Shown piece after piece: positions 1-6,586 of a stretch of DNA of 21,349 nucleotides. This DNA comes from a virus, in the IMG/VR virus record IMGVR_UViG_3300031772_000338, positions 1 through 21,349 of that record; one strand, 5' to 3'. Position 1 is the first letter of the stretch; each line of letters begins with the position of its first letter. The notes under the pieces were generated by a model that did no database searches, was not told where the DNA came from, and saw nothing but the letters and a program-made list of their open reading frames with translations. Position numbers and translations under genes: made by a program.

Positions 1-536
1 GTGATAAACAGTGTCGCACCAACCCCGTTGATCGCTGTCTGGATAGCCGCTGCAACAGTTGCCGCCGAGTCACCGCCAGTGAAAGGCACTGCGATGTTAC
101 CGCCACCAACGCCGCCGCCGCTGTCGAACTCAAAGACAGTCGCAGTGTTGGTGCCATCATTCAGCGTGAAGGTCTCACCGTCGACAAGGAGTGAGCCTGC
201 AACTGTCGTGATGGTACCCGTCGCAGCCACTGCCGCTGGAATCAGGATATCGGTCAGGATCTGACTTCGGAAGAGAAATCTCTTCTCCTCAATGTCGTTC
301 AGGTCCGTATTCAGGTCGAAGATCGCCCTCTTCTTGGAGTTGACCGTGGGGATGTCGTCGTACCAGTTACCCGCACCGTCATCGTAGATGGCTCGCTTCA
401 ACTGCGAACGAACCGAATTCAAATCGTCCTGTAGGTTGGTCGACCCAGATTGAAGAGTCAACCCAGCAGAAAGAGTGTCGTTGTAGACATCAGAAGCGTA
501 GATCTGCGTGTCTTGGTCAATAAAAGTGCGGCCCAC
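1..536 (-). CDS. Putative tail/baseplate structural protein, 5' part (3' end outside window)
   Basis: The minus strand is open from a GTG at 534-536 to the left edge: 178 codons plus two bases with no stop. The start is chosen because AGGAG lies six bases upstream of this GTG, and no ATG suits. The N-terminal ~110 residues are polar and probably helical, with many Asp and Asn (RTFIDQDTQIYASDVYND near the start). From about residue 115 there is a beta-rich, Gly/Thr-rich segment (DGETFTLNDGTNTATVFEF, then GGDSAATVAAAIQTAIN). That type of repeat is familiar from phage tail, fibre and baseplate proteins and some large surface proteins. A TTTATAC element lies about 45 bases upstream, so the gene may have its own promoter. 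The real gene is on the minus strand; an open frame on the opposite strand is a shadow. The exact structural role is not known. Confidence 0.8.
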   Translation of the reverse strand, partial: MGRTFIDQDTQIYASDVYNDTLSAGLTLQSGSTNLQDDLNSVRSQLKRAIYDDGAGNWYDDIPTVNSKKRAIFDLNTDLNDIEEKRFLFRSQILTDILIPAAVAATGTITTVAGSLLVDGETFTLNDGTNTATVFEFDSGGGVGGGNIAVPFTGGDSAATVAAAIQTAINGVGATLFI

Positions 537-579
537 GTCTTACTCCTAGATAGGGTGTGTAGCTCTTCAACAAAGTAGA

Positions 580-592
580 GGTATAAATGGTT
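580..592 (-). promoter_or_regulatory. Candidate phage promoter element (TTTATAC), copy 1
   Basis: On the coding (minus) strand the gap after the 107-aa gene reads ACCATTTATACCTC, starting right after the TGA stop. Nearly the same words occur just after stops at 6572-6583 (CCATTTATACGG) and 10326-10336 (GTTTTTATACCGC). These are three of very few intergenic gaps in the window. This copy lies about 45 bases upstream of the GTG start of the gene at the left edge. No matching -35 box is evident. Promoter function is inferred from position and recurrence only. Confidence 0.4.
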
Positions 593-915
593 CAAGGCGC
601 AGTGATGATGTAATCCGCAGTCAAGTGGTTCCTAGCCCTAGGAGCCACCTGAGTGATTATCGAATCGTAACCAGTGCCAGCCCCCCCGCTCTCAACGACC
701 ATGTAGTCGTCGAGAATCGCTAGTCGAACTCCGTTTAGGTAGACCTGGATAGTAAGAAACGGAAGGTTGTGCACATACTTCTCGGTCCCAGGGACCTTGA
801 AAGTTGTGTTCACACCATTCTTGACTCCGATCAGACCTTGGCCCGTGCGATACCGACCGACGGCTATAAATAGCTGCTGGGCAGTTTGCAGGTTCAGGTA
901 GTTGATCAAATACAC
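592..915 (-). CDS. Small beta-rich putative neck/tail protein (107 aa)
   Basis: Starts at a GTG; the frame is closed by a TGA 27 bases further upstream and there is no ATG near the N-terminus. Upstream lies a G-rich stretch (GGTGGGGG), a weak ribosome-binding site. The protein reads as alternating beta strands (NTTFKVP, LTIQVYLNGVRL, DDYMVVE, LTADYIITAP). The pattern of VYLNGxR followed by DDYxV and a final TADYI is familiar from small phage neck, adaptor or fibre-associated proteins, in which an 'expected value' beta domain is repeated. No catalytic motif or membrane segment is visible. It follows the 207-aa gene by 30 bases and is probably co-transcribed. The function is otherwise unknown and the start is uncertain (TTG two codons in is possible). 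Confidence 0.7.
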   Translation of the reverse strand: MYLINYLNLQTAQQLFIAVGRYRTGQGLIGVKNGVNTTFKVPGTEKYVHNLPFLTIQVYLNGVRLAILDDYMVVESGGAGTGYDSIITQVAPRARNHLTADYIITAP

Positions 916-945
916 GAGGCACGACCCCCACCGGTTGAATCAGAA

Positions 946-1569
946 TCAACGGGGGAAAGCGTACGTAAACGACGCACTAAACTGGACCGTTCCTACTATC
1001 CCGCGAACCCAAATGGATGACACAGTGCCATCGAACCCAGAGATATCCTTACCGGCTGGAATGGTGATCTCTGGCCCCCCCTCCTGAAGGATTAGCCCTA
1101 GAGCGTTGGTTGTGTCCAGGTTGAGCACCCTAAAGTTAGACATCGCTCGTGGAAGATCGATCTGAGTGACCGACGTAATAGCCGACGCCGTGAAGCCAGT
1201 CATGGCCGGTCCTACGTATGTAGGTAGAACCAGAGTTGCTGCCCCTGGACTAGGTAGCTCAGCGTTACTCTCATCCAAATAGACGAGCTTCAACCAAAAG
1301 TAGTCCGTATCAGACAAGCCGTAGTTGGACGGCTTGATGATGACACGAACATTCTCACCCGGTTGAATCACGTTGTGCGGACCTGCCACAGCAGAGTCCA
1401 CGAATCCCGTCCTACCTGTGGAGATAACCGTTGTGGAAAACGACCCGAACGGATTGGTGTCCGTTTTGAGTCGATACCCCGCCACGCCCGAGCTGAGAGG
1501 CTTGAGAGGGGTGATGAGATCGATGATGCCCGGCTTGCGGCGAAGGATTGAAAATAGACGCGCAGTCAT
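946..1569 (-). CDS. Unrecognised structural-type protein (207 aa)
   Basis: The ATG at 1569 overlaps the TGA of the upstream zinc-ribbon gene (ATGA), so the start is well supported and translation is probably coupled. The N-terminus is basic (TARLFSILRRKPG). The rest is rich in Ser, Thr, Gly, Val and Ile, in alternating strand-like stretches (VRVIIKPSNYG, YFWLKLVYLDE, FRVLNLDTT, IWVRGIVGTVQFSASFTYAF). There is no signal peptide, helix bundle or enzyme motif. The middle (DYFWLKLVYLDESNAELPSPGAATL) resembles an immunoglobulin-like or jelly-roll beta sandwich, as in neck or head-completion proteins, but no family can be named. Its place among phage structural genes is the main functional hint. 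Confidence 0.75.
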   Translation of the reverse strand: MTARLFSILRRKPGIIDLITPLKPLSSGVAGYRLKTDTNPFGSFSTTVISTGRTGFVDSAVAGPHNVIQPGENVRVIIKPSNYGLSDTDYFWLKLVYLDESNAELPSPGAATLVLPTYVGPAMTGFTASAITSVTQIDLPRAMSNFRVLNLDTTNALGLILQEGGPEITIPAGKDISGFDGTVSSIWVRGIVGTVQFSASFTYAFPR

Positions 1570-1979
1570 GTTGCCACCCGTTCCTTACTGACTAGAGGAA
1601 CATAGGAAGAAGCTGCGGCATTGCCCTTATCCGAACGAGCTGCCTCCTGCGCTTCTTTCCACGTCCCAGTCTCCACACCCTTATAGTTGGGCTGCAACTT
1701 TGAGGTGCGGACGTGATCCTTACGACGCTTCGTCAACAAAGGAATGCGAGCCTTACGGTACGCATTCTCCTTGATAGACTTCGAGGCCCACCCCCCGCTC
1801 TCACCCTCCTTGAGGATGAAACCCAAGGCACCTGGAGCGAAGCCGAGTTGAGCTGGCTTGCCACAACCAGCACAGCTCATGGGCTTGGACCCCGCCTTGA
1901 CTTGGTCGTACTCCGAGTACGTCAAACGACGGTCTTCTACACGACCACAATCATGGCATTCAACTTGATAGGTTGGCAT
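1566..1979 (-). CDS. FmdB-type zinc-ribbon protein (137 aa)
   Basis: The N-terminus MPTYQVECHDCG is typical of FmdB/CxxC regulatory-type zinc ribbons, with Cys8-x2-Cys11 and a second pair Cys36-x2-Cys39 completing one Zn site. After residue ~45 the family domain ends. A Gly-rich linker follows (FAPGALGFILKEGESGGWASKS), then a basic tail with many Lys/Arg (YRKARIPLLTKRRKDH), which could bind nucleic acid. GAGG precedes the ATG by seven bases. The stop overlaps the next gene's start by four bases. FmdB-like ribbons occur in many phage genomes, often beside structural genes, but their role is not settled. A structural, scaffold-chaperone or regulatory function are all possible. Confidence is high for the zinc ribbon and low for function. 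Confidence 0.8.
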   Translation of the reverse strand: MPTYQVECHDCGRVEDRRLTYSEYDQVKAGSKPMSCAGCGKPAQLGFAPGALGFILKEGESGGWASKSIKENAYRKARIPLLTKRRKDHVRTSKLQPNYKGVETGTWKEAQEAARSDKGNAAASSYVPLVSKERVAT

Positions 1980-1988
1980 GTCTCATCC

Positions 1989-2807
1989 TCATTTTAGCGG
2001 GACCTTCCAAGTACGGACTGTCCCGAACACTGCTGCAACGTGCTTGCACACGCGATTCACACCAAGAGGGTCCTTGATCACGGGTACTGTCGCAGTCCCC
2101 CGTGGTTTCCCATCTAGGTACTTCTCACTCTTAGAGTGGTGCTCTGAACCCAACCAACGCCAGGCCTGGCACGAACAAGTGAACTTGACATCCATCTTAG
2201 ACAGGTCGGTGACCCTGCCCTTACGACTAGCCTTCATCTTGACCGTCTTGGGCCCGTTCCCACAGTCTACAGAAAAGAGCCAGCGGAGGTTCGCAACATC
2301 CACACGCTTGACAGCTACGGAGCACGTATTGGAACGCTCAGTAACCTTGTCAGAGAGGCCGGTCTCAATCTCCCCGATACGCTTGGCCACCTTCACTGGC
2401 AGGTTGAAATTGACCTCTACCTCAGGGCCAACCTCTACCAACCAGCTCTGCGCCACTCTCCATATGAGGGAAGCGTTGTGAGCGTTTGGGATACCGTCTC
2501 GGTAAGGGTACTTCGTTTTGCTCGTCTCATCCGGCCCAGGTCGAACCATGGTTGGTCCACCCCTCGAATGGTCGATCTGGTCCGACTTGGACTGGTCCTT
2601 CAAGAGGTCGTCTGCGTCATCAACCCTGTATATCGACTCATCGTCAGTACCCTGCTCACGGGGACCCTCTCCAGAGGGTTTCGCAAACGTGGAGGTACCA
2701 GGGATCTCTGGATCCAAAGACACGCCCTTCCCACCGGGGTCCCCGACAGGAAGCTTGGCCTCTCCTACCACCCCATAAGGTGGCCTTGTGACGAGTGGTT
2801 GAGACAT
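1989..2807 (-). CDS. SWIM-type zinc-finger protein (272 aa)
   Basis: The C-terminal part carries FTCSCQAW, about 40 residues, then VCKHVAAVF. This is the CxC-x(n)-CxH signature of SWIM zinc fingers; from the chosen ATG the ligands are Cys211, Cys213, Cys254 and His256. The first ~100 residues are Pro/Gly/Asp-rich and look disordered (VGDPGGKGVSLDPEIPGTST). Residues ~105-200 form a mixed alpha/beta region (SLIWRVAQSWLVEVGPEVEVN; CSVAVKRVDVANLRWLFSVDCG). SWIM domains bind DNA or proteins in transposases, SWI2/SNF2 proteins and plant FAR1-type factors. The ATG at 2807, eight bases after the preceding stop, is preferred over an in-frame GTG at 2858 that would overlap the 687-aa gene; neither has a strong ribosome-binding site. 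What it does in a phage structural cluster is unknown. Confidence 0.8.
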   Translation of the reverse strand: MSQPLVTRPPYGVVGEAKLPVGDPGGKGVSLDPEIPGTSTFAKPSGEGPREQGTDDESIYRVDDADDLLKDQSKSDQIDHSRGGPTMVRPGPDETSKTKYPYRDGIPNAHNASLIWRVAQSWLVEVGPEVEVNFNLPVKVAKRIGEIETGLSDKVTERSNTCSVAVKRVDVANLRWLFSVDCGNGPKTVKMKASRKGRVTDLSKMDVKFTCSCQAWRWLGSEHHSKSEKYLDGKPRGTATVPVIKDPLGVNRVCKHVAAVFGTVRTWKVPLK

Positions 2808-2815
2808 TCGGAAGA

Positions 2816-4879
2816 TCAGATCTTGTTCAGCTTGGGGAGCTTCTGGCTCGCCTGCCACTCGTTGATCTGCTTCAGGATCTTATTGAGCGGAGGGAAGCCG
2901 GGGTTGAAAGCCTTGGTCAGAACCGCCTTCATGGCCTCCATGGCCTCATCGTCATCCCGGTCTGCGTACTTACGCAGCTTGTCCTCAGCCTCTTGCATCG
3001 CCTTGAGGAAGATCCCCAACCTGTAGATGTTGGGGCTCCTCTCCCTCTTCGCATCCTTCTGGTCCTGCTGCGTCAGGTAGCTAGACAAGATGAGAAAGAA
3101 AGTCGAGACCTTGGCGTTAGACGCCGCCGACTTGAACTGGTCCTTGTGTTCTTCGGTCTGAGCCTTCCACTCCTTCGCATCCTCAGGGTCCATATTCTTG
3201 GTCGGGTCCGCAGGCTTACCCTCCTCGAATCGACTCAGGTGCTCTTCGTCACCGGACGCTTGAAGGATGCGGTCAGCTTCCTGCGCGCTTATCACGGTCA
3301 GTTTCGTTACCTCTACGGGCTTCTGTTGAAGGGTCGGCTGAAGCGTGATCTCATCCCCAGATTTCGTGTACATGGGAGTCTCGCTGTACCGAAGTACTCC
3401 GCCCTTCTTGCTACTTGGACGAACATTCCCACTGGAAACATAGACATTCCAAGCCTCGCCGGACTTCTTCGGGGCACTCTCAACCGTAAGTACACGACCC
3501 TTACCTAGGGTGGGCCCATCAACCTTCACTTGCTGGCCTTCACGCAAACGCATGAAGATTGCGGCATCAGAAGAGGAAGCGGCCTTGAAATTGTCCTTAT
3601 GCTCCTCTGTCATCGCCTTCCACGTAGCGGCATCGTCCTCAGACATGTTCTTGGTCGGGTCCGCAGGCTTACCCTCCTCAAACCGAGTGAAGATGTTTTG
3701 AGCTGCTTCCTTGAAGGCTTTGTCGTAATCTGAAGCGTAGTGCCCACCGTTGTAGACATCCTCGTCCGCAACCTCTACCTCGAACTTACGCCAAGCATCT
3801 TCGGCTTTCTTACCTGACATGATCGTCTTGGTGCTGGGCCAATAGAGAACGAGGTCACCCTTCTTGAAGGCTGCCCCATCCACGTCTTTGCCAGGGTACT
3901 TGGCATGAATCCAACGAGGGTCACCAGAAGCAGCCTCTTTGATCTCCTCACTCGCTGAGAAGCTTAGAGCTGGCTTGCCACCTGACATCGTAGCGAAAGT
4001 CTTGAACACACGGACCAAGTAACCTACTTCAAGGTCATAGGCTCGACCGACCATCCCAAGCCCATCCACAACCCCTAGAAGGGAAAAGAACACCTTCTTC
4101 GTGTTCCCTGAGGCGTAGGCAGCCATGGCCTTACGAGTGCTGATCAAGATCTTGTCGAGACCCTCACCAACTACAGCGTCCCCTTGAGGGGGCGGGGGAG
4201 CTAGAGTAGCCGCTGCCTTGAACTCGTCCTTGTGCTCTTCGGTCTGAGACTTCCACTCTTTGGCGTCCTCAGGGCTCATGTTCTTGGTCGGGTCCGCAGG
4301 CTTACCCTCCTCAAACCTGCTACGACGGGCATCGTCCCCAGCAGAGGCCGTAACCGCCCCTGCAATGGCTTGAAGGGCCTCTGCAATCTTCGACGCACTA
4401 GGACTTACCCCACGTCGTTCTTCGTCTTCAATGACGCTGGCGACATGCCGTAGCGCAGTTGCAACATCACTTCCCGTGGCTAGTTTTCGCATGGTCATCT
4501 CCTGAGGCGCTACTTGAGGGGCCCGACGGTCAAATTGGCGGATACGCACATCCTTGAGTGCAGTCTCTAACTCCACGACTTTCTCAGGTCGAAGTCCTTG
4601 CTTCAACTCCTCATAGTCGATACGAGACGCAGCCAAGGCCGTCGCATCCAAAGCTTTGTCGAGACGAAATAGAGAGTCAGGGATCCCGTAAAGAAGGTCC
4701 CCGGCAATCTCATGGATGTGAGCTTTATGGGTAGAGCCCATAATCAGACGGGTAGCCTGGTCTATGTACCCTTTGAGCTGCGAACATCGCAATCGAGCAT
4801 CGGTCAGCTCTTCCATCAAATAGACGAGAGCCGACCCCTCTTTGTGGCCAGGACCAGACCCGCTGATTGGATGTGTCAT
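2816..4879 (-). CDS. Multidomain protein with three identical-type 36-aa modules (687 aa)
   Basis: No family is recognised overall, but the architecture is clear. Residues 1-185 are helical and charged. Module 1 is at 188-223, a second domain at ~235-395, module 2 at 399-434, a strand-rich SH3-like segment at ~442-520, module 3 at 550-585, and a helical C-terminus at ~590-687. Each module begins RFEEGKPADPTKNM and continues as a predicted helix ending HKDxFKxA. The second domain contains VDGLGMVGRAYDLEVGYL, and KKGDLVLYWP near 339-348. No signal peptide or transmembrane segment is seen. The ATG lacks a good ribosome-binding site; a small CTAACGGGTTAG hairpin lies just upstream. Placed after a 380-aa structural-type gene, it may be a virion or assembly protein, but this is inference from position only. 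Confidence 0.8.
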   Translation of the reverse strand: MTHPISGSGPGHKEGSALVYLMEELTDARLRCSQLKGYIDQATRLIMGSTHKAHIHEIAGDLLYGIPDSLFRLDKALDATALAASRIDYEELKQGLRPEKVVELETALKDVRIRQFDRRAPQVAPQEMTMRKLATGSDVATALRHVASVIEDEERRGVSPSASKIAEALQAIAGAVTASAGDDARRSRFEEGKPADPTKNMSPEDAKEWKSQTEEHKDEFKAAATLAPPPPQGDAVVGEGLDKILISTRKAMAAYASGNTKKVFFSLLGVVDGLGMVGRAYDLEVGYLVRVFKTFATMSGGKPALSFSASEEIKEAASGDPRWIHAKYPGKDVDGAAFKKGDLVLYWPSTKTIMSGKKAEDAWRKFEVEVADEDVYNGGHYASDYDKAFKEAAQNIFTRFEEGKPADPTKNMSEDDAATWKAMTEEHKDNFKAASSSDAAIFMRLREGQQVKVDGPTLGKGRVLTVESAPKKSGEAWNVYVSSGNVRPSSKKGGVLRYSETPMYTKSGDEITLQPTLQQKPVEVTKLTVISAQEADRILQASGDEEHLSRFEEGKPADPTKNMDPEDAKEWKAQTEEHKDQFKSAASNAKVSTFFLILSSYLTQQDQKDAKRERSPNIYRLGIFLKAMQEAEDKLRKYADRDDDEAMEAMKAVLTKAFNPGFPPLNKILKQINEWQASQKLPKLNKI
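3125..3232 (-). repeat. RFEEGKPADPTKN module, copy 3
   Basis: Encodes residues 550-585 of the 687-aa protein. It begins RFEEGKPADPTKNMDPEDAK and ends EEHKDQFKSA. A 32-base block (3195-3226, plus-strand start ttcttggtcgggtccgcagg) is identical in all three copies. Confidence 0.95.
3578..3685 (-). repeat. RFEEGKPADPTKN module, copy 2
   Basis: Encodes residues 399-434 of the 687-aa protein. It begins RFEEGKPADPTKNMSEDDAA and ends EEHKDNFKAA. The identical 32-base block is at 3648-3679. The match to copy 1 extends to about 40 bases. Confidence 0.95.
4211..4318 (-). repeat. RFEEGKPADPTKN module, copy 1
   Basis: Encodes residues 188-223 of the 687-aa protein. It begins RFEEGKPADPTKNMSPEDAK and ends EEHKDEFKAA. 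The identical 32-base block is at 4281-4312. It follows an Ala-rich helical stretch and precedes a Pro-rich linker (APPPPQG). Confidence 0.95.
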
Positions 4880-4924
4880 TGACTAACCCGTTAGCACAAG
4901 AGGACTAGCAGGATAGGGGGCACC

Positions 4925-6067
4925 TCAAGACTGAAAAGCAGCCGGGAACTCCTCCAAGACAAGCCTCTTGAAATCGTCACTTTCCGCAGCAAAAATAGCT
5001 CGAACCACGTCCAAACGATCCGAGTAGTTGAGTTGGATTCGAGCCAAACGACGCTTCCAGTGCTCATTGAAGTCGTAGTCACCAGGAAAGTCCGAACACA
5101 AAGCTTTAGCCACGATCCTGCGCGCATCCATAGTGCCCACGGGTACCTGACTCGGAGCGTCTACAAGTTTCCCCACCTGACTAGGAGCGTCTGCAAGTTT
5201 CGACTCCACCTGACTTGCAAAAGCACGCTTGGGTCCGTTGGTATTGCGGAAAGAGATCCCCTCAGCCGAAACTTGACTCATGACAACTTTCCCACTGTCC
5301 AACCCACTCAAGTCTGTGATCTGTGTGCTACCACCGCCACCCACTGAGAGGGTTGTAGTGAAACCGTCCGTCTGTGTGGTCCCAGATACCTTATGTACCT
5401 TACCTACAACCTGATGGACATCGCTGACTGGTTGCACATAAGCTGACCTCTTCGCTTCCTTCGTTAGGAGGTACTCCTCCCTGGCTTCGGGGGAAAGACG
5501 TGAGAGGTACTGATTCTCGGAAAGGCCCTGCCCAGGCTCAATCTTGACCGACTCCGCCTTGGAGATAGCTGCCCCTGCATGGGAGAGGTCAGTCGTGGCC
5601 TTGGTCGGGGTCTTAAAGGCTCGTGCGACAGGCCGGGGGTCCTGAGGTTCAATCTCAGTACTCAGAGCCCGCTGACCCGCCGTCTGCATAACCGAAGCCG
5701 TCCGGTCACTCCGAGTCATCACAACCCGCTCATCAGACTGGACCGTAACGGCCATGCTCTTTGACGGAGGCTGAGTACTACTCTGTGTGGTATTCACCGC
5801 AGGACGGATTCCGATGTTCGCCGAAACCGGAACTTGGGCCAAAGCGTCCGGGTCATACTGAGAGCTGGGCGTCAACCAACCAAGGCGAATCGCACCACGA
5901 AGCGTAGGCATCGTATACCTAGCCTCATTAAAAGCAACCGTCGTACCATCGAACAAGATCTCCGACCCCTCAGGGATGTTCACCCCAGTCGAACCTAGAG
6001 CGAAACTCCTGGTTGAGGTGAAACTCTCGAACTTGTTGGGTACATATTTGATCTGTTCTGTATTCAT
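4925..6067 (-). CDS. Conserved-type phage structural/head-associated protein (380 aa)
   Basis: A perfect AGGAGG lies upstream of the ATG, fixing the start. The N-terminal ~65 residues form a strand-rich domain (SFALGSTGVNIPEGSEILFDGTTV, then TMPTLRGAIRLGWLTP). The 'dG-t-v ... mp-LRGAI-GW' pattern is one I associate with conserved proteins of phage head gene clusters; no function is assigned to it. Residues ~85-300 are Ser/Thr/Gln-rich and probably disordered, with a Gly-rich stretch (SVGGGGSTQITDLSGLDSG) and a ten-residue tandem repeat (DAPSQVGKL). The C-terminal ~65 residues look folded and helical (FNEHWKRRLARIQLNYSDRL, then FKRLVLEEFPAAF). It lies downstream of the HU gene and its terminator and 45 bases upstream of the 687-aa gene. 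A head-internal or head-completion role is plausible but unproven. Confidence 0.8.
   Translation of the reverse strand: MNTEQIKYVPNKFESFTSTRSFALGSTGVNIPEGSEILFDGTTVAFNEARYTMPTLRGAIRLGWLTPSSQYDPDALAQVPVSANIGIRPAVNTTQSSTQPPSKSMAVTVQSDERVVMTRSDRTASVMQTAGQRALSTEIEPQDPRPVARAFKTPTKATTDLSHAGAAISKAESVKIEPGQGLSENQYLSRLSPEAREEYLLTKEAKRSAYVQPVSDVHQVVGKVHKVSGTTQTDGFTTTLSVGGGGSTQITDLSGLDSGKVVMSQVSAEGISFRNTNGPKRAFASQVESKLADAPSQVGKLVDAPSQVPVGTMDARRIVAKALCSDFPGDYDFNEHWKRRLARIQLNYSDRLDVVRAIFAAESDDFKRLVLEEFPAAFQS
5146..5205 (-). repeat. 30-bp tandem repeat (two copies) in the 380-aa gene
   Basis: Two adjacent 30-base units start acctgact(c/a)ggagcgtct on the plus strand, at 5146-5175 and 5176-5205. They encode the repeated DAPSQVGKL-type decapeptide. 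A third partial copy (acctgact) starts near 5209. In-frame units allow copy-number change without frameshift. Confidence 0.85.
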
Positions 6068-6097
6068 CTTGTCCTCCTATAGGGGGCCTATGACAAG
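6068..6097 (-). promoter_or_regulatory. Hairpin enclosing the ribosome-binding site of the 380-aa gene
   Basis: On the minus strand CTTGTC (6092-6097) pairs with GACAAG (6068-6073), directly before the ATG. Inside this, ATAGG (6087-6091) pairs with CCTAT (6079-6083) around a CCC loop. The Shine-Dalgarno bases AGGAG (6074-6078) sit in the bulge between the two stems. The pairing is visible; a role in controlling translation is inferred. Confidence 0.45.
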
Positions 6098-6099
6098 TG

Positions 6100-6143
6100 G
6101 ATTAAACAGAACGAGGGTGGGGGCCTCGCGCCACCACCCTCGT
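6100..6143 (-). terminator. Rho-independent terminator after the HU gene
   Basis: A perfect 10-bp stem ACGAGGGTGG/CCACCCTCGT (6111-6120 with 6134-6143) closes a 13-base loop. On the minus strand it is followed by the T-rich tail TCTGTTTAA. It lies 25 bases beyond the HU stop codon. The orientation fits minus-strand transcription, although the T-run is interrupted. Confidence 0.75.
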
Positions 6144-6168
6144 CAGAAGTACCGAGAAAGTACTCAGT

Positions 6169-6486
6169 TCACTTCTTCTTGATCGCCTGCACCTGGCCAA
6201 CTTCGACCTTCAGAGCGCGGAAGAAACGAGCCTTGAGCTTCTTGCCCTCTGGCTTCGCCGCAATCGTGATCTGCGCACCCGTAAGAGGGTTGCGGCCCTT
6301 ACGCTCAGAACGCTTAGGCGTCTTCACCACGGCAATCTTGACGATGCCAGGAAAAGAAAAGGTCTTGTTCTTCTTCAACTCGCGGACGGACACCTCTTTG
6401 AGAGCATCGACCACCAAACGCACCTGAGTACGGTTGAGGTCCGGTACGCGCTTCGAGATTTCCTTGACCATTTCTGTTTTGTTCAT
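6169..6486 (-). CDS. HU/IHF-family DNA-binding protein (105 aa)
   Basis: The sequence from MNKTEMVKEISKRV through NRTQVRLVVDALKEV, FSFPGIVKIAVVKTPKR and RKGRNPLTGAQITI follows the HU/IHF fold from end to end. It has the two-helix dimerisation body, the beta strands, and the DNA-gripping arm containing the characteristic GRNPLTG. The C-terminal helix is KLKARFFRALK, followed by a short basic tail ending in KKK. At 105 aa it is slightly longer than bacterial HU (about 90). The ATG at 6486 is chosen because GGAAGG lies seven bases upstream and alignment starts there; an in-frame extension upstream would include junk. It would bend or compact DNA, perhaps phage DNA in the cell or in the head. A TTTATAC element lies upstream and a terminator downstream, so it can be a single-gene transcript. 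Confidence 0.93.
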   Translation of the reverse strand: MNKTEMVKEISKRVPDLNRTQVRLVVDALKEVSVRELKKNKTFSFPGIVKIAVVKTPKRSERKGRNPLTGAQITIAAKPEGKKLKARFFRALKVEVGQVQAIKKK

Positions 6487-6571
6487 TTTGATACCTTCCA
6501 ATTTCATCGGGGGCAGTAACGAGGGTGCCATCTCTGGTACCAAGCATCTGTGCCCTGTACACCATGGGATC

Positions 6572-6583
6572 CGTATAAATGGA
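6572..6583 (-). promoter_or_regulatory. Candidate phage promoter element (TTTATAC), copy 2
   Basis: The coding strand reads CCATTTATACGG, a few bases after the TGA of the 146-aa gene and about 87 bases upstream of the HU start. Ten bases (CCATTTATAC) match copy 1 exactly. Promoter function is inferred. Confidence 0.4.
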
Positions 6584-6586
6584 AAA

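Noticed and set aside
862-873. TATAAATA on the plus strand, identical to the T4 late promoter core
   Set aside because: It lies inside the 107-aa gene, points away from all genes, and no plus-strand gene follows. A single octamer is expected by chance.
933-950. Palindrome-like GTTGA...TCAAC flanked by C-run and G-run near the 207-aa gene stop
   Set aside because: The stem is short with a bulged continuation and has no T-run. It overlaps the coding end and translational start region, so neither terminator nor operator is supported.
6169-6543. A longer HU reading frame (124 aa)
   Set aside because: HU homology starts at MNKTEMVKEI, and GGAAGG precedes that ATG. The 19 upstream residues are not HU-like.
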